Below, piece by piece: positions 22,463-33,501 of a stretch of DNA of 64,000 nucleotides. The stretch is from Serripes groenlandicus (lineage: Eukaryota; Mollusca; Bivalvia; Cardiida; Cardiidae). Both the position numbers and the translations under genes were made by a program. Location: contig JASEVX010000007.1 of assembly GCA_031761405.1 (NCBI GenBank), positions 60,295,421 through 60,359,420 of the forward strand, given 5' to 3'. The notes under the pieces are model-generated. The model was given only the letters and a program-made list of their open reading frames with translations. It had not been told where the DNA came from and did not search any database. Position 1 is the stretch's first letter; each line of letters begins with the position of its first letter.

Positions 22463-23008
22463 CTGCAGAAGACGACTTTCAAAATATCAAGTCCAAAATA
22501 TGGAAAATATCCATAAAAGATAGTATGATTATTGAATAGAGTTGAATTCTTTGTGTCAAATGGAGAAATTGCTCATTGTGAGCAATTTCTCCATTTGCCA
22601 CAATGATTTCAAAAGTCGTCTGCTAGTGACGCGTCAGAAAGCGTCTATATGTGGGAAAATTACTCCGACTAAGTTCCATTTGTAACACTATTTTCTGCGT
22701 AGATATTTTTGATCCACTTGTGGAAGACAAGGGACAGTGTCGACCTTCTGACAAATTAGGTCAAGGTGAGCCTGGACTCAATTTAGTCAAAAACTTGATT
22801 GAGGCTTTTAAACCCTTTCCCAAATACAATAAATCTGCAGCAGACAACTTTTAAACCTCTCAACAATAATTTGAAGACATACTTATTGAAATATTGTGTC
22901 AAAAGGAGAAATTGCTCGTTTTGAGCAATTTCTTCTTTTGTCACAAAGTTTTCAAAAGTTGTCTGCAGCAGCGGCGTCAGCAAGCGTCTACATAAGGGAA
23001 AGGGTTAA
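22463..23008 (+). mobile_element. Two older TTAA MITE copies with a unique spacer
   Basis: A diverged copy at 22463-22660 keeps the GCTCATTGTGAGC hairpin, and a second at 22808-23008 ends AAGGGAAAGGGTTAA. The DNA between them is not recognised. Confidence 0.6.
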
Positions 23009-23009
23009 G

Positions 23010-23630
23010 CTTTTCTGTTTTCCGAAGAAAAAATGTCGGGCTTTTGTGATCCCCTTGGCGTTGTCACAAAATTGTTACCTGACCTCATAACGTAATTGTT
23101 CAACATTTTTGTTTCCAAATGAAACTTGGTACACATATTCTGAGGAAAATTACACATGTCTATACCAAGTCACATAACTCTGGCTTAAATCATTATTCGG
23201 TAATGCCCCTTTTTCAAATTGGAAAAAAAACAGACAATCTGTGGCATTCCCTTTGAGGCACTGTTGTATTATCTATTGATGATTTGTGTTACAAGTGACT
23301 TCTTTTTGAACAGAAATTAAAGGTTGCTTATTTTACATAATGTACGTCTCCAGGTTTGCATTGAAGGGGTTCATAGTAAATTTAAGGAATATCGAAAGAT
23401 CAGAATGATGAACCAACAAACAGTGATGAGCCTGGTCAGACGGCGCTGATGCAGCACGGGCTGACCAATCGCTTAAACTGGTGGCACAAGATCAGTTCCA
23501 GCAGTCCAAATGTTACACAGCGTCTCCTTTTTCACAGTGTTTTTCCAAAATTGTCAGCTACAGAGGCATTATATGTCGTGTATTGTGGACAGGACTGATC
23601 TAAATTATGTCAGAACCTCGGTATCAAAAA
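23010..23630. other. Unassigned DNA upstream of Rap1 set B
   Basis: It holds a decayed dispersed-repeat stretch (near 23095-23230) and a GC-richer piece near 23430 with GAGCCTGGTCAGACGGCGC that resembles a mollusc dispersed repeat. No exon recognised. Confidence 0.35.
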
Positions 23631-23637
23631 ATGGCCT

Positions 23638-23866
23638 TTAACCCTTTCCCTCATACGACAATTCTGCAGCAGACGACTTTGAACATATTTTGCAAAAAAG
23701 TAGAAAATATCTATAATTTAATGGACAACCTTTGACTAAAAGTGGGAAACATTGTGGCAAAAGGAGAAATTGCACGTTTTGTGCAATTTCTTCTTTTGTC
23801 ACTATGTTTCAAATAGCCGTCTGCTGCAGAGGCGTCAGAAAGCATTTATATGAGGGAAAGGGTTAA
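23638..23866 (+). mobile_element. TTAA MITE, forward, near-complete
   Basis: TTAACCCTTTCCCTCATACG to TATGAGGGAAAGGGTTAA, 229 bp, about 275 bp upstream of the Rap1 set B exon. Confidence 0.82.
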
Positions 23867-24140
23867 CACTATTGTGTAATTGTTGTTCTTCCCACTTATT
23901 TTGACTGTCAGTTCGGTATTTTCTATCTCTAACAGGCAGCTATTTAATTGTTCATTGATTGGACAGCCAACATTGCAGATCTAGATCAGGCTGTGTTGTA
24001 TTGTATGTACAAGGTAGCAAATGTTCAAAGGACATTATTACCGAAGTGGAAAATTATTAGTAAAACAAAACGGCCGCTTTAAATTAAATCACCATTAATG
24101 TAGCAAAGTTTCTAGAGTACTTTATTTTTTCGTTGACTAG

Positions 24141-24980
24141 GTACCGATGATCCTGGTTGGTAATAAATGTGATTTAGAAGATGAGCGAGTGGTGGGGAAG
24201 GATCAGGGTGTCAACAGGGCAAGAAGCTTTAACAGTGACATGGTTGGATTCCTAGAAACCTCGGCCAAGGCTAAAATAGGTGTAAATGAGGTAAGAATTT
24301 TAGTTTTTATATATTTATATACTGGACCAAAGCTTTAACACCCTGAAAATATTCACTGAGCGCAAAAATGAACTCCATTGTCCAAATAACACTTCTGATT
24401 TTCAATTTAAAGAATGAATTTGTTTCTGGCCAATCGGATACTTGAAGACAAAGTCTGAGCTCAGAGTATACCTGACTCTGAAGCTGAGCATGTTAAGAAT
24501 TCAGATACATTTATTGAATAAATAATTTAACAAATGAATGTATAACTATTGAATAAGGTTAAAAACATTGTTGCAAAAGGAAGAATTGCACTTTAATGGG
24601 CAATGTCTCCTTTTGCCATAATTTATTCAACCTTATTCAATAATCATACATTCATATGTTGAGATTTTCCATAGTTGTGTATACATGTAGATGTTTTCAA
24701 AGTTCTCTGCTGCAGATTTGTTGCATGTGGGAAAGGGTTAATTAAATACAACAGCAGATCTCGGGTGACAAATACAGGACAACCATGGTCCTCTTCACTT
24801 GATTGCCTGCAATACTTCAGTGACTAGTTCTCGAGACGTTGTCTGACATGGATAATTGAGATCAAAGATCTGCTTGTCTCGTTTTTTCAGATTTTCTTTG
24901 ACTTAGTCAGAATGATCAACAAGAAGAACCCAGAAACCAATAAGAAAAGCAAAAAGAAGAGGGGATGTGTTTTATTATGA
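24141..24980 (+). CDS. Rap1: Rap1-like small GTPase, last two coding exons, set B (polybasic CVLL end)
   Basis: This is a second copy of the same exon pair: 24141-24290 (50 codons, phase 0, donor GTAAGA) and 24891-24980 (29 codons plus TGA). The first exon again starts [20 protein letters not shown] with NKCD and ETSAK. Its middle differs from set A ([14 protein letters not shown] in place of [11 protein letters not shown]) and it is three codons longer. The second exon starts [13 protein letters not shown] and ends with a run of lysines before CVLL. This resembles the polybasic-plus-CaaX membrane anchor of vertebrate Rap1A and K-Ras4B. No N-terminal GTPase exon was found between 14825 and 24141. 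The pair is therefore either an alternative 3' cassette of the gene that carries set A or the remnant of a duplicated gene. All reading frames and splice sites are intact, which argues against a pseudogene. Confidence 0.85.
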
Positions 24981-25130
24981 GAAAACAATGTTAATCTGTC
25001 TGTAAGTATATAATGGTAACATTGTTTTTTATCCCTCGCCAAAGGGTGATGGGATATTGGTTTGGCGTCATCCGTACATCAGTCTAAGGCATGGATGGAT
25101 TTAATTGATTAAGCTATATAAGGAAATCTT

Positions 25131-25360
25131 TTAACCCTTTCCCTCAAATAGACACTTTCTGACGCCTCTGCAGCAGACGGATTTTTGAAAACATAGTGAC
25201 AAAAGAAGAAATTGCTCAAAACAAGCAATTTCTCCTTTTGCCACATGGTTTTCAACTTTTAGTCATAGGTTATCCATTCATTTATAGAGATTTTCTATTT
25301 TTTGACAAAATATGTTCAAAGTTGTCTGCTGCAGAATTGTCGTATGAGGGAAAGGGTTAA
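25131..25360 (-). mobile_element. TTAA MITE, reverse, near-complete
   Basis: TTAACCCTTTCCCTCAAATA to TATGAGGGAAAGGGTTAA, 230 bp. Confidence 0.82.
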
Positions 25361-25678
25361 AACCACAATAGGGAAATGTCGGATGGCAAGTTTCACTAAG
25401 ACTGTCTCAAAAGCACCAGAATTGTGTCTGATTTAACTTATATCATATGCATACTGTTTATCATTTAAATTACATAAGCTGCTTATTAAGCATACTGTAT
25501 ATCATTTAAATTACTTGGAAACATTTAACCCTCTTTAAAAATCAATTCTAGTTTTGTAACAAGTTATCTTCCTTAACTCAATGGTTTATCTCGATAATTT
25601 ATAACCGTATGAACACTTGACTGCACCCTTCCCCAGAGTTGTTTAAAATCATGCATAGCAAAACCAGCAAATATTGTT

Positions 25679-26120
25679 TAACCCTGTCCAATTTACAGAA
25701 GCATTTTAACGCATCTGCAGCAGACGACTTTTGCCAAATGTCTTAAACTGTTCCATAATTATTCTTTCATAAATAGAGATTTTTTATTGATTTTGCCTAG
25801 CTGTTTCCAATTGTAAATCATAATAAGCAATTTTTACTTTTGTCACAATGTTATCATCTCTATTTCATAATAATGCTTTCATTTATAGAGAATTACCATA
25901 GTTTTGCTTAGATGTTTTCATAGTCGTCTGCTGCAGATATGTAATGTCAAAGAAAGCTGTTGTCTAGCTGTTTTCAATTGTAAATCATAAGGAGCAATTT
26001 TTGCTTTTGTCACAATGTTTTCATCTCTATTTTATAATTATGCTTTCATTTATAGAGAATTACCATAGTTTTAATTGCTTAGATGTTTTCAAAGTTGTCT
26101 GCTGCAGACATGTAATGTCG
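25679..26120 (-). repeat. Older TTAA MITE with a 167-bp direct duplication
   Basis: The segment starting TTGTAAATCATAA at 25811 recurs at 25978 with the same order of motifs (CACAATG, ATCTCTATTT, CTTTCATTTATAGAGAATT, CTGCTGCAGA). Confidence 0.65.
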
Positions 26121-26162
26121 TTTGTGGGAAAGTGTGAATGTTGGACAGTCTAGGAACAGCCT

Positions 26163-26313
26163 TTAACCCTTTCCCTCATATAGACGCTTTCTGACGCCTC
26201 TGCAGCAGACAGCTTTTTGAAAACATAGTGACAGTTATAGAGACTTTCCATTTTTTGACAAAATATGTTCAAAGTCGTCTGCTGCAGAATTGTCGTATGA
26301 GGGAAAGGGTTAA
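26163..26313 (-). mobile_element. TTAA MITE, internally deleted
   Basis: Both ends are perfect (TTAACCCTTTCCCTCATATA, TATGAGGGAAAGGGTTAA), but about 80 bp of the centre, including the hairpin, is gone. Confidence 0.82.
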
Positions 26314-26822
26314 GGTGAAAAAGGCTAAGGGCCGATGTGAATTTCAGGAGATTTTCTTTGTTTTCTTCTGCAGGTTTTCGTAGTGTCTTGAATCAAGAAA
26401 GAAAAATCTCAATTGATGAACTAGAACTATACAAAGGACTTAGTGCATCTATATGTGTTCAGTATTGCATACATGGGCCAAACTTCTCAAATCAGTGTTT
26501 CATTAGATGGTCTAAACTTTGATATTCACTGAGGACTATTCTCAATCTGCACTTTTCCCACTAATAAAGAGGCGTACAGTTTTGTAAACTAACAGATTGT
26601 ATGGGAGCAGTTTTTATCTGCATGTAGTTTCTGCTTGGCGCGTTATGATATCGGGCTTTCAGTAAGACGGTTCTTTTCTTAACCCTTTCCATGATATCCA
26701 GTGTGTCCATTGTTAGAGTCGTCTGTTTCAGAATGTACCTTAGGAGAAAGTGCAACATCTGTTTGTGTATTTGCAGTAATCTTAAAACAGAATTGAAAAT
26801 GTTGTGGGAAAAGGAGAATGTT

Positions 26823-27066
26823 GAGGGCTTGGCGTGAAACGGTTGTAACTAAAATTGGTATTTTTTTACCAAGGTTAATCACCTCACCATAAAGTCTTTA
26901 TAAGCGTTGAATAATTTTTCTTGGTAAACAATGGAAAATTAGGTGCCATTGCTCGTTCTGAGCAATGGCACCTAAATTTGCATTGTTTACAAAGGGTTCA
27001 AAATTGCCCCTAAATCAGGGTTTTCAAAATAGGTTTTTAGTTACAACCGTTTCACGCCAAGCCCTC
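26823..27066. mobile_element. Second-type MITE with 31-32-bp terminal inverted repeats
   Basis: A 244-bp element starts GAGGGCTTGGCGTGAAACGG and ends with its complement; the inverted ends extend over about 32 bp with a single one-base offset. Its centre is a perfect hairpin, TAGGTGCCATTGCTC with TTCT loop and GAGCAATGGCACCTA. It has no coding capacity and no second copy in the window. The target duplication is unclear. The flanks look like an older TTAA MITE, so it may be nested. Confidence 0.8.
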
Positions 27067-27127
27067 GAATTATTGTATGTACTCAATGTGAGAATTGTTC
27101 TCTTTCTTGCAAAGTTTATATAAAATC

Positions 27128-27565
27128 TTAACCCTTTCCCACATACAACAGATCTGCGGTAGAACACTTTGAAAAACATCTATGCAAACAGTATGTAAAA
27201 TATCTACAATGTATACATGAATGTATGACTTTGGAAAGAGATGAAAACATTGTGGCAAAAGGAGAAATAATGCTCATTATGAACAATAACACCTCTGGCT
27301 ACAATGTTTTCAAGTCATCTGCAAGTAAGTAAAGGGTTAACCCTTTCCCTCATATAGACGCTTTCTGACGCCTATGCAGCAGACGGCTTTTTGAAAACAT
27401 AGTGACAAAAGAAGAAATTGCACAGAACGTGCAATTTCTCCTTTTGCCACAATATTTCCACTTTTAGTCATAGGTTATCCATTCAGTTATGGAGATTTTC
27501 CATTTTTTGACCAAATATGTTCAAAGTCGTCTGCTGCAGAATTGTCGTATGAGGTAAAGGGTTAA
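27128..27565. mobile_element. Two TTAA MITEs end to end, sharing one TTAA
   Basis: An older forward copy (27128-27340) ends AAAGGGTTAA. The same TTAA starts a young reverse copy (27337-27565), which ends TATGAGGTAAAGGGTTAA. Confidence 0.8.
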
Positions 27566-28020
27566 GTGGTTGATATCAAGGACAGGGTTAATTAATCACA
27601 TTGTCTTTCTGTTATTGTCCCCCAATGTTTCCTGGTGCACTTGTGTTAAACAGAATCTAACTTGCATTTCTTCTGTGTTATTATTGCCAGTATACTCCTG
27701 AAAGCTTTATATACATTTAACCGTTTTAGCTTTCACAAATGGTATCGGTGAAATCATTCTTGAAAATGTAGCCTATGATTTTTGTCATACCTGGTGTTGT
27801 GGAGGCTGAGTCCTGTATCATCCCAAGATCCTCTGCGCATTTCCACAGCAAATGGTTAGCAGAAGGATTTGCATGAGGATAAGATTGTTAAATGTCTCAA
27901 ATTATTGTGATGGTTTCAAATAATTTTCTTTTTTAAAAATCACATTATCATAGTTATCGCTCCCCATGATATAGAAGACTTTCAACACCTTTGTAGTAGA
28001 TGACTGTTGAAAACAATGGT
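27566..28020. other. No feature seen
   Basis: AT-rich sequence without repeats I recognise and without coding signs. Confidence 0.4.
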
Positions 28021-28025
28021 AGAAG

Positions 28026-28260
28026 TTAACCCTTCCCCTCATATAGACCCTTTCCGACGCCTCTGCAGTAGACTGCTTTTTGAAAACATGCATACAAAAG
28101 AAGAAATTGCTCAAAATTAGCAATTTCTGCTTTTGTCACCATGTTTTCAACTACCGTATATTCAATCATTGTACTTTCATTTAAGGGGAGTTTCCAAAGA
28201 ATTTCGGGTATGTTTTCAAAGTAGTCTACTGCTAATTTGTTGTATGTGGGAAAGGGTTAA
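28026..28260 (-). mobile_element. TTAA MITE with a mosaic of the two subfamilies
   Basis: The left half matches the young CCTCATATAG type and the right half the older type ending TTGTATGTGGGAAAGGGTTAA, so it may be a recombinant. Confidence 0.7.
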
Positions 28261-28316
28261 AGGAGACACCGCTCATAATCACCCGATAACTGTACCAAGT
28301 TAAAAGTTATTTGATT

Positions 28317-28731
28317 TTAACCCTTTGCCACTAAACAGAAATCTGCAAAAGACGACTTTGGAAACTGCAGAAAACAATCTAAGTAATAAGGTTAAAAACA
28401 GTGAGGCAAAAGGAGAAAGTGCTCATTTTGAGCAATTTCTCCTTTTGCCACACTGTTTTCTAAATTTGTCTGCGTCAGAATGTGTCGGTAAGTGGGAAAT
28501 GGTTAACCCTTTCCCTCATACGGCAATTCTGCAGCATACAACTTTGAACGTATTTTGTCAAAAAATAGAAAATCTCCATTATTGAATGGATAACCTATGA
28601 CAAAAAGTGGAAAACATGTGGCAAAAGGAGAAATTGCACGTTTTGTGCTATTTCTTCTTTTGTCACTATGTTTTCAAAAAGGCGTCTGCTGCAGAGGCAT
28701 CAGAAAGCATCTGTAAGTGGGAAATTGTTAA
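28317..28731 (+). mobile_element. Two TTAA MITEs end to end, sharing one TTAA
   Basis: An older copy (28317-28506) is followed by a young forward copy (28503-28731), with a single TTAA at the junction. The right end of the second has drifted to GTGGGAAATTGTTAA. Confidence 0.78.
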
Positions 28732-28734
28732 GAG

Positions 28735-29395
28735 CATTCGGATATTTCTCGCTCTTCTACCCCGAATGTTTTTCAAACTCATCTGCTACAGAGATGTCAT
28801 GTTTTCTGTATGAGGTATTTATTAAAAAAAAAGAAGAAGAATCATACTTTGCATGTCATTTTTATAACCTTTAAATTAATACAGGATAGTAATGTATCTT
28901 TTTGCTTTTTTTAAAATGTTTATTTGTATACTAGAGCAAGCATGTTAGTTTACTTGAGTATTTTGTATCATATGTAAATAGTGGAGTCTGGTAATTCATT
29001 CTACAGCCATGTTTCTAGTTGTTGAGTTGCGCATATTTGTGATATAGCCGCAAACAGTTCTTGTTCTTAAATGTCAAGGTCGTTTTCATATGATAATCAC
29101 ACACTGGCACAGTTTCAGAAATACTATAACATTGAACTATAAAGAACCTTTCCCCCAGATAGAAAAACATGTTAATGCCTTTGCAGAAGACCGCTTTAGG
29201 AAACAAATTAAGAATGGCCCATTAAGTTGAGGGCAAGTTCTCCATATCAAAGGTTCTCTAATTTCTTTGAATATGACATCTACATTTTCTAATATTTTAT
29301 TCAGATATTTACATCTTGGATAAGTCTTAAAATTAGCACATCATGTAAAAAAAAACACACTCAAAGAACATGATATATTAACTGTTCATTGTTTT
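28735..29395. other. AT-rich stretch, no gene seen
   Basis: It contains one faint MITE fragment near 29160. It could hold 3' UTR of the upstream GTPase gene, but nothing in the sequence demonstrates that. Confidence 0.35.
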
Positions 29396-31000
29396 TAGCT
29401 CACCTGTGCACGAAGTGCTCAGGGTGAGTTATTGTGATCGCCCTATGTCCGGCGTCCGTTGTCCGTCGTCCGTCGTCCGTCAACATTTTCTCCTCTGTAA
29501 CCGGTGGGTCAACTAGGATGAAACTTCACAGAAAGCATCCTCTCAATGTCCTCACCAGAATTCCTTAAAATTTTTGGGATCCATGCAGAATTGTGGTTTC
29601 CATGGCAACGAAATGAAAAAAACTTCAAAATTCTTAAAAAATCTTCTCCTCCGAAAGTGTCAGGCCGATTTTCAAATTATTTTGTAGAAATGATCCTTAG
29701 GTGACCCTCTATCAGATTCCTTCAAGCCATGTTGATTGGTCGAAAAACATGGCCGCCAGGGGGGGGGGGGGGCTATTTTGCCTTATATGGCTATAGTGCA
29801 AACTTAAAAAATCTTCTCCTCCAAAAGTATCAGGCTGATTTTCAAATAATTTTGTAGAAATGTTCCTTGGGTGACCCTCTATCAGATTCCTTCAAGCCAT
29901 GTTGATTGGTTGAAAAACATGGCCGCCAGGGGGCGGGGCTATTTTGCCTTTTATGGTTATAGTGAAAACTTAAAAAATCTTCAACATCTTCTCCTCAGTA
30001 ACCAGTGGGTCAATTGGGATGAAACTTCACAGAAAGCATCCTCTCAATGACCTCACCAGAATTCCTTCAAATTATTGGGATCCATGCAGAATTCTGGTTT
30101 CCATGGCAACGAAACGAAAAAAACTTCAAAATTCTTCTCCTCCCAAATTGGTTGGCAGATTTTGAACTTATTTTGTAGAAATGTTCCTTGGGTGACTCTC
30201 TATCAGATTCCTTGAAGCCATGTTGATTGGTCGAAAAACATGGCCGCCAGGGGGGGCGGGGCTTTTTTGCCTTATACGGCTATAGTGAAAACTTAAAAAA
30301 TCTTCTCCTCCAAAAGTGTCAGGCTGATTTTCAAATAATTTTGTAGAATTGTTCCTTGGATGACCCTCTATCATATTCCTTCAAGCCATGTTGATTGGTC
30401 GAAAAACATGGCCGCCAGGGGGGGCGGGGCTATTTTGCCTTATACGGCTATAGTGAAAACTTAAAAAATCTTCTCCTCCAAAAGTGTCAGGCTGATTTTC
30501 AAATAATTTTGTAGAAATGTTCCTTGGATGACCCTCTATCATATTCCTTCAAGCCATGTTGATTGGTCGAAAAACATGGCCGCCAGGGGGGGGGGCGGGG
30601 CTATTTTGCCTTGTATGGCTATAGTGAAAACTTAAAAAATCTTCTCCTCCGAAAGTGTCAGGCCGATTTTCAAATAATTTTGTAGAAATGTTCCTTGGAT
30701 GACCCTCTATCAGATTCCTTCAAGCCATGTTGATTGGTCAAAAAACATGGCCACAAGGGGTCGGGGCTATTTTGCCTTTTATGGCTATAGTGAAAACTTA
30801 AAAAATCTTCTCCTCCAAAAGTGTCAGGCCGATTTTCAAATAATTTTGTAGAAATGTTCCTAGGGTGACCCTCTATCAGATACCTTCAAGCCAAGTCGAT
30901 TGGTCGGAAACTATGTCCGCCAGATGGCGGGGCTTATATAGCTAAAGTGAAAAAAAAAATCAGGTGAGCGATTCCAGGGCCATCATGGCCCTCTTGTTTA
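29396..31000 (+). repeat. Large element with about seven 165-bp direct repeats and hairpin ends
   Basis: The left end is AGCTCACCTG followed by a GTCCGTCGTCCG run; the right end is CAGGTGAGCG, then CCAGGGCCATCATGGCCCTC and TTGTTT. TTTGTAGAA recurs near 29691, 29851, 30172, 30340, 30509, 30679 and 30845, a period of 160-170 bp (one unit near 30010 is diverged). It has no coding capacity. Confidence 0.82.
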
Positions 31001-31278
31001 GATTTATCTGCCTGAAAACAAGAGAGGAAGTAAATACAACATATGAAAAACTTGAAGATTAATTTTCACAAAGAGTTGAAAGCATTGTGAAATAAGGACA
31101 AAAGGTTCTGAACAATTCCTTCAATTAACGCAATGTTTTTAACAATTATCTGGGCCAACTACCTTGGGTGTTAATTAAAAAAAGACTGGACTGGTCCCAT
31201 GTTAATTACATGTCCTGATTAATCTGATGATGAAAGTTTTGTAATGTGATATGGAAGCAATGTTATCTCATTGTTCTG

Positions 31279-31678
31279 TTAACCCATTCCCACATACAAA
31301 AACAATCTGCAGCAGACGACTTTGAAAACATCTAATTATGGATATGGAAACTCGACAAATGAAAGAAGAGTTACTGAAATTAAGTTGAAAACAATTTTTA
31401 GACCGTTTTCAAAATTCGTCTCCTGCAGAGGCTTCAGAAAGCAACCCTTTCCCCCATATAGACGCTTTCTGACGCCTCTGCAGCAGACAGCTTTTTGAAA
31501 ACATAGTGACAAAAGAAGAAATTGCTCAAAACAAGCAATTTCTCCTTTTGCCACAATGTTTTCCACTTTAAGTCAATGGTTATCCATTCAATTATTGAGA
31601 TTTTCTATTTTTTGAAAAAATGTTCAAAGTCGTCTGCTGCAGAATTGTTGTATGAGGGAAAGGATTAATGAAGAGAAT
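31279..31678. mobile_element. Truncated older TTAA MITE abutting a reverse young copy
   Basis: The fragment 31279-31442 stops at CAGAAAGC, where AACCCTTTCCCCCATATAGACG starts a reverse copy ending GAGGGAAAGGATTAA at 31678. Confidence 0.75.
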
Positions 31679-31896
31679 TACACCACCTATGTGATCTGAA
31701 TGTTGTAAAACCTCTGTCTGACCCTGAAATCAGCGTACGGTCGCAGCAATTTATCCTTGTCCACCGAGTCGGTTGACTTTGAATGACTTTGCTGCAGACG
31801 TCTTTCGAAAACATACTGGGAACAGGAGAAATTGCTGGAAATGGCATCAACCCAGGAATTTGAGTGTTGGTTAGTTAAGGCACTTGACATGCAATA

Positions 31897-32127
31897 TTAA
31901 CCCTTTCCCTCATACGACAATTCTGCCGCAGATGACTTTTGAACATATTTTGTCAGAAATAAAAAAATCTCTATAATTACATGGATAACCTATGACTTAA
32001 AGTGGAAAACATTGTGGCAAAAGGAGAAATTGCTCGTTTTGAGCAATTTCTTCTTTTGTCACTATGTTTTCAAAAAGCTGTCTGCTGCAGAGGCGTCTAA
32101 AAGCATTTATATAAGGGAAAGAATTAA
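31897..32127 (+). mobile_element. TTAA MITE, forward
   Basis: TTAACCCTTTCCCTCATACG to AAGGGAAAGAATTAA, about 230 bp. Confidence 0.8.
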
Positions 32128-32524
32128 ACCTTTTCAACATGATACAACAAATCTGCAGATTGACAACTTGGAAAACATTTGTAAATACATATGGAAAAAC
32201 TCCATAAATGAATGCTTAGATAATTTTAAAATAGAGTTGAAATTCTACTTTTGCCTCAATGCTTCCAAAAATCATCTCAGTGTAGTTAAGCGTTATACCT
32301 TTCCCACATACAGATGCTTTCTTCCGCCTTTGAAGCAGACACTTTTGACAATATCGTGGCAAAAGTAAAAATTTATCTAATTAAGTAATTTTTCATTTTG
32401 TCACAATGCTTTCAACTCTATTCAATTATAATACTTTTTTTTTTGGTGATTTTTTTTTTATTGTTTTGCCGAGATGTTTTCGAAGTCGTCTGCAGCACAT
32501 TTATTGTATGTAGCAAAGGGTTAA

Positions 32525-33230
32525 AACTGGGTATGTGGGTTTGAGTGTTTGCGTCATCCGTGTCCTATGGACACAATACTAAATACTTGGTATCCTTGAA
32601 ATGATTTAAGGGTTGGACTTATCTGTTGTATGGTCTCTTGATTTACAAAAAATAAAAAAATAACATTTTTGGTGAAAGATGTGTAAGTTGGATATTATTT
32701 TTTTCTTTAATTCTACTTTTGTGAATTTTTTAGAAAACTCTTTTTTTTTTATACTGGATGATCGCAGCATGCATGTCAACTGTTCACTGGATTTAATATT
32801 TTAAAAGAAATATGTGAAATCTCTCTTATTGAAAGAAAAAGTATTGGAAAGTGTTGAAATCTTTCTCATAAAAGAAGAAATTGCTGCATGATCAAGAGGA
32901 TTTTTATTCTTTTATCAGAATATATTCAAAAGTTATCTGCTGCTATCTCTTGAAACTTCGTCTGATGTGGAAAAGAGATCTAACATATATTAGTGACTGA
33001 TCTTTTACTGGGTGTGTTCTTGTTCTATGCTATCAACGTTTGAGAAAATGAGAATGATCAGGATGAAGTAGTATAATACGTATAAACATTATACTTAGAA
33101 AGCCATATTCAAACAGTTTAAATATTTATTTATTTTGTGTAGTGACAGGGTGGTAGCATTCGACATTTTACTATTTCATTTTCTTTGCAAAATAAAAAAT
33201 TGTAGCCACTTAATTGTGTTTGTTTTTCTA
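32525..33230. other. No feature seen
   Basis: AT-rich, with T-runs and a faint MITE remnant at 32800-32980. Confidence 0.4.
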
Positions 33231-33232
33231 TG

Positions 33233-33461
33233 TTATCCCTATCCCTCATATAGACGCTTTCTGACGCCTCTGCAGCAGACGGCTTTTTGAAAACATAGTG
33301 ACAAAAGAAGAAATTGCTCAAAACGAGCAATTTCTCATTTTGCCACAATGTTTTCAACTTTTAATCATAGGTTATCCATTCAATTATAGAGCTTTTCTAT
33401 ATTTTGACAAAATATGTTCAAAGTCGTCTGCTTCAGAATTGTCGTATGAGGGAAAGGGTTA
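33233..33461 (-). mobile_element. TTAA MITE, reverse, next to a minisatellite
   Basis: The left end has drifted to TATCCCTATCCCTCATATA; the right end is GAGGGAAAGGGTTA. The 30-bp minisatellite begins about 40 bp beyond it. Confidence 0.78.
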
Positions 33462-33501
33462 TACTAAAACTGATGAGCAGCGCTTCAGGAAAATCAGCTT
33501 C

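Noticed and set aside
26337..26522. A further exon of the Rap1 locus
   Set aside because: There is an acceptor-like TTCTGCAG, but the product matches nothing I know and no donor or phase link could be established. It could still be untranslated.
32012..32128. A recurring frame beginning [13 protein letters not shown] in many places
   Set aside because: It is the same stretch of the TTAA MITE read in one frame. It recurs with stops and shifts in the other copies, so it is not a gene family.
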